The notes under the pieces: model-generated
The model's input: only the letters and a program-made list of their open reading frames with translations
What the model was told of the DNA's origin: nothing
The model's database searches: none
Assembly (NCBI GenBank): GCA_016647705.1
Contig: CM028326.1
Coordinates: 16,245,901-16,309,900 of the forward strand
DNA length: 64,000 nucleotides
Direction of reading: 5' to 3'
Origin: Eucommia ulmoides
Lineage: Eukaryota > Streptophyta > Magnoliopsida > Garryales > Eucommiaceae
Part shown: positions 33,480 through 45,929 of the stretch, piece after piece
How the letters are laid out: each line of letters begins with the position of its first letter
Numbering within the stretch: the first letter of the stretch is position 1
Made by a program: the position numbers and the translations under genes

Positions 33480-35153
33480 TGTACGTTGAGGATTTACACC
33501 CTCGAAGTATATTACTACTCTCAAGTATACGACTTCAAAGTTTTAGTATAGTGTGATCTTTAAGATCGGGTTATCGTATCCACAGGGATTGGTGTCGTTA
33601 CTATTGAATACCGCGTTTGTCGTGACCTAATTTTATCTAGGCGAAAAACAAATGTATTTAATTAATTAAACTAATACTAATATAACCTAAATTAACTACA
33701 CTAATATGCTAATATGTTTTAGGGTGAAGAATTTCCTAGGGATTAACGTGTTTACAAATACGTGTTCGATCTCGATTTACTCATGTTTACGGTGTTCGAC
33801 TTATTTGACAATCTCGGTACGTAAACTCTACCGTCACCTCCCCTGAGTGTAAGACGGGGGAATACATGATTTCGAGTCAACGAAGAAGTCTCCCTTAATA
33901 TCTTAACAACCCTAGGTCACGTAAATCTCGCCCAACGTCATTGATTGCACACAATCCAACTCCCTCCCAGGTTATTGGATCGTGCGTTGTATTTACCCTA
34001 TCAACAATCTTCGTTCGTAAACTCTTTCGCCACCTCTCTCGAGTATAAGACGAGGGACCGCAACTTCAAGTCAACAAAAAAGTCCCCCTCAACGTCTTAA
34101 CGACCCTAGGTAGCGTGAGTCTTGCCCCAACGTCATCGACTGTCCATGATTCAAACCTCGATCGGGTTATAAAATCATGGCGTTTGTTTACCCAAATCCG
34201 AATCCGGGGTTTGTCAAACCCCATATTCTCCATTTATCTAACTAAGCATGATAAATAAACAATATGATAAATACAATCAAACTACGGAGAACAATCACAA
34301 ACGCAACACCGAAATCATCCAAACAACGTATTTATAATTATATATTAATCCCTACTACAATCCATATTTAACTCGAGGCCATAGATGCATATACAATAAA
34401 ATAACGTGTTAAACATGCTCACCTGATCCTAAGATAAAGAAATAAGGAAAAACAATCGAAGAACTTAGCCTCATCCGAAGATAAACCACTAAGAACGCTC
34501 AATGATCGATTCGCCATCTTCTCCACTTTAGGATATGAGCTCTACCTCTAAAACTCCAAAACCATAGCCTAAATATGGCCTAAGGTGCCCAAATGGATGG
34601 GGGGTCAAAAAAAGTTGGAGAGGGGATGGTATTTATGGACAAAATATCGAAAAAATATCTAAAAGAATATTTAAGCTGTGCAGAGAGTTTCCACCTAGGA
34701 GAAGGGCCTTCGCCTAGGTGGAGGTAGGTCAGTTTGTGACCGCCTAGGTGATGAAGACAGTGGTGGATGTGGAAGAACATTCTACTGGATTTCCGCCTAG
34801 GCGAAAGATTTCTTCGCCTAGAGTGGTGGGCTGTCAGTAGCCTGCTTTGATTTCTCTGCTGGATTTTTGCCTAGGCGATTGTTCGTCAGTAACATTTGTT
34901 CTTTTCTTAGCTTCTTCACCACCTAGGCGGTGGGCCTGTTTCACAAATTTGCCTCCGTTCTTGTTTTTTCCACCGTTCTTTGATCGCTTTTGGTTCGATC
35001 TCATCGTTTTCGCTCCAGTTTCCTATCTTTTTTCCCCCACACACCTGATTTATACAAAAATTAATAAAACTAATTAAAACATTAAATACTATTTAAATGC
35101 TCAAAAATTAACTTAATTCGATTTGAAAATACATAGGTGGATTACACCTATCA
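33480..35153 (-). mobile_element. Solo LTR, Athila-type, 1674 bp, inserted in MULE B
   Basis: Read on the minus strand it starts TGATAGGTGTAAT and ends ACGTACA. It is flanked by a perfect 5-bp duplication TCTGC (33475-33479 and 35154-35158). No internal sequence, PBS or PPT. It carries two copies of the CTCCCGAGTGTAAGACGGGG unit (33809-34190) and CGCCTAGGCG palindromes (34690-34930). It formed by recombination between the two LTRs of a full element. Confidence 0.92.
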
Positions 35154-35222
35154 TCTGCAAACAATTTCATACGTCTGACTTGACAATTTTGAATTTAACA
35201 CAGATGAAACCTTTTTTATTTT

Positions 35223-35602
35223 TTTGGGAGGTTGTTGGGATGTATGTTGAACATAACACAAGTCCGTGTTATACTCAACACACACAAATCCACAACACAG
35301 ATTACTGCTAGAAAAATAGGTCCTGTGTTATATTCAACATAACCTCGTTTTTTTATTTTTTTATTTTTTTCGATTTGTGAGAAATGAAACAATAAAAGTA
35401 CTCTTCGTCTGATGTATTTGGGAGGTTTGTTGGGATGTATGTTGAATATAACACAAGTCCGTGTTATATTCAACACACACAAATCCACAACACAGATTAC
35501 TACTAGAAAAACAGGTTTTGTGTTATATTCAACATGGCCTATTTTTTTTTTTCCGATTTGTGAGAAATGAAACAATAAAAGTACCTTCGTCTGATGTACC
35601 AG
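35223..35602. repeat. 194-bp tandem duplication with GTTGAATATAACA hairpins
   Basis: Two units (35223-35416 and 35417-35602), each with TTTGGGAGGTTTGTTGGGATG, an inverted word pair (TGTTGAATATAACACAAG / CGTGTTATATTCAACAC) and GAGAAATGAAACAATAAAAG. They lie in the first intron of the MULE B Ulp1-like gene. Confidence 0.85.
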
Positions 35603-36582
35603 TAGAGTTTGACATTTTTCGTTCCAGTTGTTTTTTGTTCTCTATGGCAACAAACAAACGATGCATTATGATCAACATGCATGAACGAAATTATAAAAGA
35701 AAAAGAGTATATAAAATTGAGATGGTTGAAACGATTGAAACCTTTTTTGGAAAACAACATTTTCTGATAAAGTCATTTTCAGAAAATGAAGAGTCACATA
35801 CACATCCCATGGAGTTTAATTATAATTTTCAGCAAAAAATTGAGAAAGGAACTTTAATTTACTTCAGAACCGGTAGAGCAAAATAGAAATGACTACTATT
35901 TTTTGGACGAAAAACAAACCTGAGTCGCCGACTTGTATGGGATCAGCCGCCATGTTAGGGTTCTTGGTTTTGAAGGTCATTCTTGTAGTAACCATTTTCT
36001 GGCTTCTGTACAATAAGAAGAGAGATGTTTAGGTTTTTGTTCGTACTATGAAATGGAGTAGTGGAAATGTTTAGTGGAGTGGAGAAGGAATATAGTACTA
36101 TGGAAATGAAGAAAATGGATAGACGTTTATCGTGCCTTTTCAATTCACGTTGTGCAGGTCTGACAGTTCGAAATATGGAGGTTGGAGATCATAATCGTGT
36201 GCGACGCAATGATCATTTGATCACACAATGGGTGCATTGGAACTAATAATGATATGAGTTTTTGTTGAATATTGGTGGCTGCAATTTATGCATTACCACT
36301 TTCACCACAAGCGTACGGATCAAGTTTTAGTATAGTGGACCTTTCGGTCGGGTATCGTATCCATAGAGATTGGTTGAGATTACTATCAAGTACTGCGATT
36401 GTCATAACCTAATTTTATCTAGGTGATAAAAATGGAATATAATTTAAATACTAATTTAACTATACTAATTACTAATACGAGATAGTTATAGGATGGATTA
36501 TCTAGGGATTAACTTTATTTACTTAAATGCGTTTGATTTCATTTAGTCTACGATAATGGTGTTCGACCTATTCGACAATCTT

Positions 36583-37053
36583 TGTCATGACTCGTCCTGG
36601 ACACCCGTCATCCCAGGGCCGGCATGACAACAACACGACATCACCTGAACATTCAATCAACTAATATATTATAATATACATACAACAACTATACAATCGT
36701 CTATACAGGATATACATAATCTCTTATATGGGGACACACCTGTCCCCAAATATAAGTATACTGGAATATAAATTACCTATGAACCTCTCACTGGTTTACT
36801 TCTGATAGCTCATCTCAAAACTCCCATATGACTGCAATGCATGACTCTACCTAATGCTAGTAGGGGACCGACTCCTAATTACTCCACCTGCAAATGTATT
36901 GCCTTCTTAATAAAAAAATATTTTAAATAATAATACATTCTAAATAATACAACATTTAAATGGATCAAGCTTAACGCGTATTAACAAACACATTTTTAAC
37001 AGTAGTATAAAAATCATATACCATGAGAAAACTCCTTCTTCCTACCATTCAAA

Positions 37054-37089
<36 letters not shown>

Positions 37090-39546
37090 TCATCCAAACC
37101 ATCAGCATAAAATAATATGATAAAACACTAGGACGATATAATAAAAACACCACATCACCATCTATGACAAAACACCAAATACGACAAAACACCACACCTC
37201 AAACACCACACCACTCTCTCTTTGGTTAGAAATAGTGATCGTTTTAATCTCACGATCGGGAGTTGCAACGCTACCGTACCATCCGTAGGATATACCTTCC
37301 TACGAACACCCATCACTCCGCCGAAGCGGATAATCACTATGCAGTATAATTACCACTCTACCGAAGTAGATAAATCACCACTCCGCCAAAGCGGATAACA
37401 TCACTCTGCCAAAGCAGATAAACACCACTTCGTTGAAGCGGATAAATACTATGGCATCGTCAAGTCAATAACATTATCATCAAATCACAACGTAATGATA
37501 TCGTCTAATCAACATCGTCAGATCACACATCCACCTCTGTTTTCCAAAACTGACTTTTTATTCGAAAATCATATTTCTCACTTTCTTTTAAAAGGAAACG
37601 TTTGATTTTGCCAAAATCACTTTTTCACTCTTTATTTTTAGAAAACCAGACATGTTTAGAAAAACATATATATTTTTCACTCTCTTTTAAAACCACCAAA
37701 TCCAACGAAAAACCATTTTCACCTTCCTTTCGAAAACCATCGTAATTTCACGAAAACCCATTTTACCAACTCACCCAAAACCTGCTTGATCCACAAAATT
37801 TTAAAAGCATTTAATGTAAATACAACCATTTTCTATCATATATAGATATAAAAATAGTTTGACAAGAAGATAGTACACTCACCTAATTATCTATTTTCGA
37901 AGACTTTGACCGCCTATTCTCTACCGATACTCAGGTGCCTACGAACCTAATAGTGACAGGGCTTAAATTAATATTTTATGTAGAAATAACCTAACCATGC
38001 CATGAAATCCTAATTTTCGTAATTTCCTATTCCCCGTGTTTTTTTTTGGAATATTATCATTTAATTAACATTACTCTGTTACGGTTTACTATTTCGAATT
38101 TATTTATGTGAATGGTCTCAGTATTTCCTATCGCCATTTCAATTTAGACAGTTAAATACATATATTAAAAAAGTTCAAAATTTTACCTTTCCCGGGTTTT
38201 TCACCGGCCGCGAGATTGGATTTATGTTTTTAGTGGGGTGGTTTGTGTCATTTCTCCTTTTTCCTTTTTTTTTTCTTTTTCTCTTCTTCCCCGTTGCTTC
38301 TGTTTCCTATTTACGCCCCTGGTTTAACCTGACGACCTCCTTCTACTCTGTCTCTCTTCTGTTCTTCGCCACCTCCGGCAACCACCACCCACATACCTAT
38401 CTACATATTCATACACACATAACACACCCTAAAGATCAACACACCCACACCGCAATCGTTGAACACACACACCCCGACGATTAACCGCACAAAACAATGC
38501 ACACAACATACAACCGAAAACGGAACAATACACACGCATACAGCAGATCAAAAACATAGCACACACACACACAAAGTAGCTCATAGCAGAACATACACAC
38601 AAGGCCAAACCCACTCTCTCTCTTTCTCTAAATCACCACCAGTAAACTTCGGCGACTCACCTATGACCGGAACTATCCCCACACACATAGCAAATTTGGA
38701 CACCCACGTTTGATCAAATACGCCCACACACAGAGCATACACGGATCACCATTCCCACCAGCGACGGAATACACAAACTCACCGCCGACCAACTAACCAA
38801 TGGCTACATACACCACACCGCAGCAGCAACAACACACACACAACCAATGCTCAAACACATACGAATGACACACACACACACCAGAATAGTTAAGCCGAAC
38901 ACAATCACACACACATACATACAAACCTGCGCCGACGACACCTCACAACCAACCACTGTCGGACCTCTGTCTCTTCGGTTCTTCTCTCTCTTTCCCAATC
39001 TTTCTCTCTTCTTCGCGATTCTTCTCTCCCTTTTATCTCCGTTTAACTATCTATCTATCTCTCTCTCTCTCTATATATATATATGATCAAATAGCTGAAT
39101 GGACAAGTGGCCGACCTTCTACCATTCATTCCTTCACCGTCTCTCTCTCTCAATATATATATATATATATAATGTATATATTTGCTCTTAGGCCCCCTAA
39201 TTTTTGTTAAGTTTCATGTTTTTAATTTTCTATTTTAAAGATTTACACTTTGGCCCCCTAAACTTTTAGATCACATATTTAATTTCAAAATCCGCTCCGC
39301 TATTTTAGTTAGGATAAAAATTTAAACCCATTCTAAATTTTAATGTTTATGAAAATTATCATTTATCCCCTTCATGATTTGTTAAGATTTTAATTAAACT
39401 CAACTTCAATTTTAATGTTTTGAAAATTTTCAAATTAACCCCTCATATTCACAATTAAATCATAATTAATACCATCAACCTCGTTATTTCTGAAATATTT
39501 TAAACGCAACTTAAATTATACGTATAGCCAATGTCGGGGTCTTACA
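36583..39546 (+). mobile_element. Solo LTR of another Ty3/gypsy family (2964 bp) inside the 3' LTR
   Basis: Begins TGTCATGACTCGTCC and ends GGGGTCTTACA, with TG..CA ends and a perfect duplication ATCTT (36578-36582 and 39547-39551). Its position inside the LTR is confirmed because the other LTR reads straight through this point. No coding sequence. It holds a hairpin array (37317-37442) and CA-rich microsatellites (38400-38930). The orientation shown is by convention. Family not certain; the long LTR and TGTCATGAC start suggest a chromovirus of Tekay type. Confidence 0.85.
37317..37442 (+). repeat. Five tandem mini-hairpins with compensatory stem changes
   Basis: Stem-loop cores at 37317-37330 (TCCGC CGAA GCGGA), 37357-37370 (TCTAC CGAA GTAGA), 37382-37395 (TCCGC CAAA GCGGA), 37405-37418 (TCTGC CAAA GCAGA) and 37429-37442 (TTCGT TGAA GCGGA). 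Stem changes are paired on both sides in copies 2 and 4. Confidence 0.85.
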
Positions 39547-42500
39547 ATCTTGGTACTTAAAACTCATCTGTCACCTCTCCCAAGTGTAAGACGGGGGAAT
39601 ATGCAATTTCGTGTCAACGAAGAAGTCCCCTTCAACATCTTAACAACCCAAGGTTGTGTGAGTCTTTCCCCAATGTCATCGATTGCACACAAAACCTCAG
39701 TTCATAAACTCTCTCGTCATCTCTCCCAAGTGTAAGACGAGGGATATAACGCAAATTCGTGTCAACGAAGAAGTCCCCCTCAACGTCTTAATGACCCTAG
39801 GTCACGTAAGTCTCTTCCCAACGTTATTAATTTCATGCGTTGTGTTTACACTATCGACAATCTTAGTTTTAAAACTCTCCCACCACTTCTCCTGAGTGTA
39901 AGATGGGGGAATACGTGACTTTCAGTCAACGAATAAGTCCCCCTCAATGTCTTAATGACCCTAGGTCATGTGACTCTTTCTCCAACGTCATAGATTGTCT
40001 ACAATCCTAACCCCGACTAGGTTATTGGATCGTGGTGTTTGTTTATTCTAATCTGAATCCGAGATTTGTCAAACCTTGTATTATCCATTTATCATTCTAA
40101 GCATAATAAATAAAAAAATATGATAAACATACTCAAACATTGAAGAACAACCATCAAAGAAACACAACTCAACCAAAATTATGTTTTTATAAACAATATT
40201 AATCCCATACATAATCTACGTTTAACCTATGGCCATAGCCGTTTATACAATTGAAATTAGGCTAAACATGCTCAAACATATATCTAAGATAATAAATAAA
40301 AGGAAAAACAGATGAACTTAGCCGATATCCGAAGATTAGCTGCTAAAATCGTCCACCGATCGATTCTCCTTCTCTGCATGTTGAGCACTCCCCATACTCT
40401 CTCTATATGCTAAACTAAGCCCTAAGGGCTCTAATGGCCGGAGAGATATCAAGGAGAGGGGAAAATAGGGGTTTAAATAGGCAAAATATCTAAATAAATA
40501 TCTTAAGACTGTGCAGAGCTGACCATCGCGGCGGTGGAGTATGTCAGTTTAAGGTTCGCTTAGGCGATGGATTTCACCGCCGTGGCTCTGGGTATTCAGC
40601 AAGAATGGGGTCTCTTTGCATCTTCACCACCGCGGCGGTGGGCTTCTTTCACAATATTGCCTTCTTGCTCATTTTTCGACCGTTCTCCAACCGTTCTCGA
40701 TACGATTTGATCGTTTATGCTCTAATTTCATACATTTTCACCCCACACACCTGTTTTAATACAAAAAGAATAAAAAACATATTAAAACTTAACAAAAACG
40801 TATTAAATATACTCGAAAACTAACAAATTTAGTTTAAAAATATATAGGTAATTTACACCGATCAAATACCTCCAAACTCAGAATGTTGCTAGTCCTCAAG
40901 CAAAACACCCACACAATACAAGAAAATATAAAAACTAATTACGAAATTGAAAACTAAAAATGAATAACACTAAAAATAAAAATGTGTAAGTTTTGATTAT
41001 CATCTACCGGCCGAAAGATTTTCCATCATTGGCCCTCAATCCTATCAAGTTCAAGTATAAATCACACCATATGGTGTTCTAGAATTTCAACGTTAAAAAA
41101 TAGTAAGCGCCATTCTCGATCCTGTTTAAGTGTGTGTGTGTGTGATTAAACCCAAATATACAATTATCCATTGATTAGATGAGATTACACCTCAATATAG
41201 TTCATGACTAAAACTTTTTAGGTATCAAGAATCCATACGCCTGACTCAGAATCTATTTTCCACTAATGTAGGCTCAGAGGTTCAAAAAGATCAATAGGGC
41301 TTGATTCTGTTTTGGAATAATGGCCATAGGTATATCAGAAATACAAAACAGGTTAATTGTCGTTAACGTGATGATACCCGAGGCACATGCTTGGATCTTT
41401 CTCACTCTCAAAACCCCATAGATATAATTGAAACAACCTCGAACATATTTTAAGAACGACGTACTCACTTGTAAAAAAGAAACGAAAATAAAAACCATAT
41501 TTACATTTGATTCTTTTTCTTTTTTGAACAAAACACCCCCCCAAATTTATTTGATTTGTACAATTTGAGGGGTGTATGAAATATGAACGAAAAATGACAA
41601 GTGAGTACTCAAATACCAAACCAATTAATAGCTCTCCCAAAACCCAACCGCTCACATCAAGTAGCATTTGCAACTGCTAGCTTGATTTACTCAAATTTGT
41701 GCCTTCGATTAAGCGATAAAGGTTTGGAAAAAGTTCAATCGGCTATGGTATTAGTTTAAGTGTTCAGAATTGAAATGGCTACTAGGATTTGATAGGGTAA
41801 CCAGGGATAATGATATATCATGATAGGCTTCAAAAGGCTCAAGCGATCAAATGAATGCCTAAATCATATCTCCTAAACCACCTCACCTAGGATTTCGCCT
41901 CGAATTTTCCCCAAATCAAATTCTAGAATCCCTATTGTCATGAAATTGATTGACAGATAATCAGTTTCAAGTTAATTAGATAGTGCTATATTGAGTTTAC
42001 ATGCTCGTACATTTAGGAAACAATTAGGGGACAAAATCATCATCGGGTAAAGGCCCAGATGACGTCAAAACTCAACACAAAACAACAACTAAACTAAACA
42101 ATCTAATCCTAAACAAGCATGCACAGGATAAAAATAGTAAAACTTAACTAAAAACATAAACACATACTAAAATATACAACACATCACCACCAACTTAACA
42201 CAGGTATTGCCCAAAATGACCCGTCAGCGATCCCAATAACAGTATATAGCATGATATTGAAGACGGGGGTTTAGAACACATACCTGAGAGGTGACAGAAT
42301 CTCACATCCATTTCAAATTGATGGAGATGGATCTAACTTATTTTTTATCCTGGGTTACCTCCCAAGAACTGTGTGGTTTAATGTCCTTGGCCCAACATAT
42401 GCCCTCAAGACTGGCGAGATTTTTCTTTGGATGTTTCGATCTTTCAATGGCATGCCTCACTTGCTTATGTGCGTGGCACCGACACTATAAACGGTTCGGA

Positions 42501-42662
42501 ATCCCATTGAAAGAAATGCATCAATACCTGTCGATCTAACATCGCCAAGTACCCTGTATAAGAAACAAAAACAAAACTACAAACAAAAATCATATACAAA
42601 AGAAATGCCTATATTAAAATCGAGTTATTTACTCACAATATTGATAATAACACTTTTTCCAA

Positions 42663-42744
42663 TCCCTGACAATGATGCCAAAAACTTGGTGGTGATCGAC
42701 AAAAACTGAATTCGCCAAACGACCAATCCCCGGCAACGGCTCCA
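42663..42744 (-). other. Primer-binding site (tRNA-Asp type) and a decayed second copy
   Basis: 42727-42744 reversed reads TGGAGCCGTTGCCGGGGA, one mismatch from the complement of the plant tRNA-Asp 3' end (TGGCGCCGTTGCCGGGGA). 42663-42680 reversed reads TGGCATCATTGTCAGGGA. Both are preceded by CCACCAAGTTTT, so a ~64-bp stretch including the last LTR bases has been duplicated. Confidence 0.8.
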
Positions 42745-42750
42745 AAAACT

Positions 42751-44497
42751 TGGTGGCCGCAATTTATGCGCTATCACTTTCAACACAAGCGTATGGATAA
42801 AGTTTTAGTATAATGGACCTTTTGGTTGGGTATTGTATCCACAGGGATTGGTTGAGATTATTATCAAGTACCACGATTGTCATAACCTAATTTTATCTAG
42901 GTGATAAAAATGGAATATAATTTAAATACTAATATTAAAATACTAATTTAACTATACTAATTACTAAGAACAGATAGTTATGGGATGGATTATCTAGGGA
43001 TTAACTTTATTTACTTAAACGTGTTTGAGTTCATTTAGTCTACAATAATGGTGTTCGACCTATTCGACAATCTCGGTATCTAAAACTCATCCGCCACCTC
43101 TCCCGAGTATAAGATAGGGGAATATACAACTTTGTGTCAACGAAGAAGTCCCCCTCAATGTCTTAACAACCCTAGGCTACGTGAGTCTTGCCCCAACGTC
43201 ATCAATTGCACACAAAACCTCAGTTCATAAACTCCACCGTCACCTCTCCCGAGTGTAAGAAGAAGGATATAACACGACTTCGTGTCAATAAAGAAGTCCC
43301 CCTCAACTTCTTAACAATCCTAGGTCACGTGAGTCTCGCCCCAACGTTATTGATTTCATGCATTGTGTTTATCCTATCGACAATCTCAGTTCTAAAACTC
43401 CCCCGCCACCTCTCCCGAGTGTAAGACGGGGGAATACATGACTTTGAGTCAATGAATAAGTCTCACTCAATGTTTTAACAACCCTAGGTCACATGAGTCT
43501 TATCCCAACGTCATAGATTGTCAACAATCCTAACCCCGACTGGGTTATTGGATTGTGGCGTGTGTTTATTCTAATCCAAATTTGAGATTTGTCAAATCCT
43601 GTATTCTCCATTTATCATTATAAGAATAATAAACAAACAATATGATAAACACACTCAAACATTGAAGAACAATCATCAAAGAAACACAACTCAACCAAAA
43701 CTACGTTTTTATAAACGATATTAATCCCATACATAATCTACGTTTAGACTATGTCAATGGACGTTTATAAAATTGAAATTAGGCTAAACATGCTCAAACA
43801 TATATCGAAGATAAGAAATAAAAGGAAAAACGAATGAACTTAGCCGATATCCGAAGATTAGCCACTAAAACCGTCCACCGATCAATTCTCCTTTTCCGCG
43901 TGTTGATCTTCTCCTTAGGATATGTTTGAGCACTCCCCATACTCTCTCTATATGCTAAACTAATCCCTAAGGGATCTAATGGCCGGAGAGAGATCAAGGA
44001 GAGGGGAAGAGAGGGGTTTAAATAGTCAAAATATCTAAATAAATATCTTAAGACTATGCAGAGCTGACCGCCGCGACGGTGGGATTCTCCGCCATGGTAG
44101 TGGAGTATGTCAATTTTTGGTTCGCCTAGGCGGTGGAGAAAGCACTGGAATAAGGACCATCCTGATGTTTCACCGCTGCGGCGGTGGATTTTATTGTCGC
44201 GACTCTGGGTATTCAGCAAGAATGGGGTCTCTCTGCCTCTTCACTGCAGCGGTGGAGGTCTGGATGCCGTGGGGGTAGGCTTCTTTCACAATATTGCCTC
44301 CTTGCTCATTTTTCCACCGTTCTCTGACCGTTCTCGATACGATTTAATCATTTATGCTCCGATTTCATACATTTTCATCCCCACACACTTGTTTTAATAT
44401 AAAAAGAATAAAAACATATTAAAACTTAACAAAAATATATTAAACGTACTAAAAAACTAACAAATTTGGTTTGAAAATATATAGGTAATTTACACCT
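42751..44497 (-). repeat. 5' LTR of the Athila derivative (1747 bp)
   Basis: Matches 36273-36582 plus 39547-40864. It has three tandem CTCCCGAGTGTAAGACGGGG-type units (43073-43570) and palindromes of the CACCGCGGCGGTGG / CGCCTAGGCGG type near 44070-44260. Confidence 0.85.
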
Positions 44498-44654
44498 AAT
44501 ATAAAGGTGAATGGACATTTTGTATTAATTTCCCCAAAATAAGTAAATAAATAACAATGTTGAATATAACACGGTTTTATTTTGCAACATTTGACTTATT
44601 TAAAACATTTTTTTAGTTATTTTTCATGAATTATCATGATTAATACAATATGAT

Positions 44655-45475
44655 ACTATGTTGAATATAACATGGACTCGTGTTATTTTCAACATGTTAT
44701 CATTTTCAAACTCTTTTTTTTTTTTTTCAAATCATTTTTGTTAATATACAAGGATTTACCATTGTTAAAGCCAAGCTATACTATGTTGAATATAACACGG
44801 ACTCGTGTTACATTCAGCACGGTATCATTTTTTAATTTTTTTAATTCATTTTTGTTAATGTACAAGGAATTACCAAGGTAAAGCCAAGATTATACCGTGT
44901 TGAATATAACACGACTTCGTGTTATATTCAACACGATACCATTTTATTTTATTTTTCAAATTCATATTTGTTAATATGCAGCGAATTATTATAGTTAATA
45001 TATCATGACACCATGTTGAATATAACACGGCCTCGTGTTATATTCAACACCTTATCATTTTTAAACTTTTTTGTTCAAATCATTTTTGTTAATATACAAG
45101 GAATAATCATGGTTTAAGAAAAAATTATCACATGTTGAATATAACACGACCTCGTGTTATATTCAACATGGTTTCATTTTCAATTTTTTTTTTCAAATCA
45201 TTTTTTATAATATACAATTAGTTATCATTGTTATGACAAGATTTATCTCATGTTGAATATAACACGGCTTCGTGTTATATTCAACATGGTATTACTTTTG
45301 AACTTTTTTTTTTCAAATAAGTTTTTGTTATAAGGATGACAATAACAAAAAAGAAAAAACAAGATGATATCATGTTGAATATAACATGAACTCGTGTTAT
45401 ATTCAACATAGGTCTTATAATACGATAATCCTAAACAAAGTTGAATATAACATGAGCTCTTGTTATATTCAACAT
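44655..45475. repeat. Array of eight GTTGAATATAACA hairpins, MULE B right end
   Basis: Each ~117-bp unit holds TGTTGAATATAACACG, a 4-6 base loop, and CGTGTTATATTCAACA. The stem is about 17 bp and often perfect. Hairpins start near 44660, 44781, 44898, 45013, 45133, 45250, 45372 and 45437. The linker (TCAAATCATTTTTGTTAATA) is repeated too. Confidence 0.92.
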
Positions 45476-45929
45476 CATTACGTTTTGAACATTATAATTT
45501 CGTTCGGATTTCAGTTATTTAATTTTATTTTGTTTTTGATCGAAACCTTCATGTTCTGTTTTGTTGATATAACTATGTTGAATACAACACGTCATTCATC
45601 TTTTGTTTGGATGTTACAGATTTCAAATTTTTAATCCAACGAATTTATAGATTTCGTCGTTTATATTTATTTTTTGTTCGTTAGTTTAGATTCGATTTGT
45701 CCATAGTTATTACCGATGACAAATTGATCTTTTCAAATCGATGTGTTTGATGAATGATTTTTGAGTTTGCGACATTAAGGGAATCAAATGACGAATATGA
45801 GTTTTGTACATATTTATGTAATGAATCTATATGTTTTCGTTGATTAAATAATGGATATGGAGTTGCGACGAGGAGTTTTTTGTGAAGGTAATGGATTTTG
45901 GATGAACAATAACGGAGGCGCAAAATTGT

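Larger units (their letters stand above)
29389..35995 (-). pseudogene. MULE B Ulp1-like (C48) peptidase gene with DUF1985-like N-terminus
   Basis: A diverged homologue of the MULE A gene with the same exon order. Exon 1 at 35995 encodes MVTTRMTFKTKNPNMAADP. A solo LTR at 33480-35153 interrupts an early intron. Then come LESEYYDIASPSKPERRSE (~33350-33260), a DUF1985-like part (~33170-32480, with YNPAKKAFKLGN and FAWDKKIHSMLMSS), WLCEHTTLINHS (~32410), FPSFDLQI plus coiled coil with VHVVTQVERLVAEKK (31918-31308), IHEYERPIKRRSTR (31202-30900), AQVSIVDFIEVLAERQ (~30770), CHWTLLVYDRDEDIWKHYNS (His codon 30214-30212) and VDCGIVVIHIM (29577 down). The normal catalytic Asp is Asn. It has several in-frame stops in the N-terminal half. 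It ends tail to tail with the transposase. Confidence 0.8.
36273..40864 (-). repeat. 3' LTR of the Athila derivative (split by a ~3-kb solo LTR)
   Basis: 36273-36582 plus 39547-40864 correspond to the other LTR at 42751-44497. The outer end is TGGTGGCTGC, the inner end ACCGATCA next to the PPT. It contains three CTCCCGAGTGTAAGACGGGG-type units between 39547 and 40050. Confidence 0.85.
36273..44497 (-). mobile_element. Non-autonomous Athila derivative (LARD-like) with both LTRs, inserted in MULE B
   Basis: The right-hand LTR (42751-44497) is the 5' LTR. It is followed leftwards by a tRNA-Asp-type PBS, a ~1.9-kb interior without gag or pol, a PPT at 40865-40882 and the 3' LTR (36273-40864, containing another insertion). 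It is flanked by AATAT on both sides (36268-36272 and 44498-44502); the right LTR seems to lack its first four bases. The interior (41880-41960 reversed) matches the non-coding tail of the 1-6500 element, so it is a deletion derivative of that family. It looks structurally complete but carries no genes. By a rough count over ~180 bp the LTRs differ at about 9%, suggesting a few million years. Confidence 0.85.

Noticed and set aside
38400-38960. Coding frames in the CA-rich region
   Set aside because: They are translations of (CA)n-rich low-complexity sequence inside a solo LTR.
42727-42744. tRNA-Asp gene
   Set aside because: Only the 18 bases complementary to the tRNA 3' end are present; this is a primer-binding site.
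44655-45475. A microRNA cluster
   Set aside because: Stems are only ~17 bp, perfectly matched and part of a tandem repeat. Plant miRNA precursors need longer, imperfect foldbacks.
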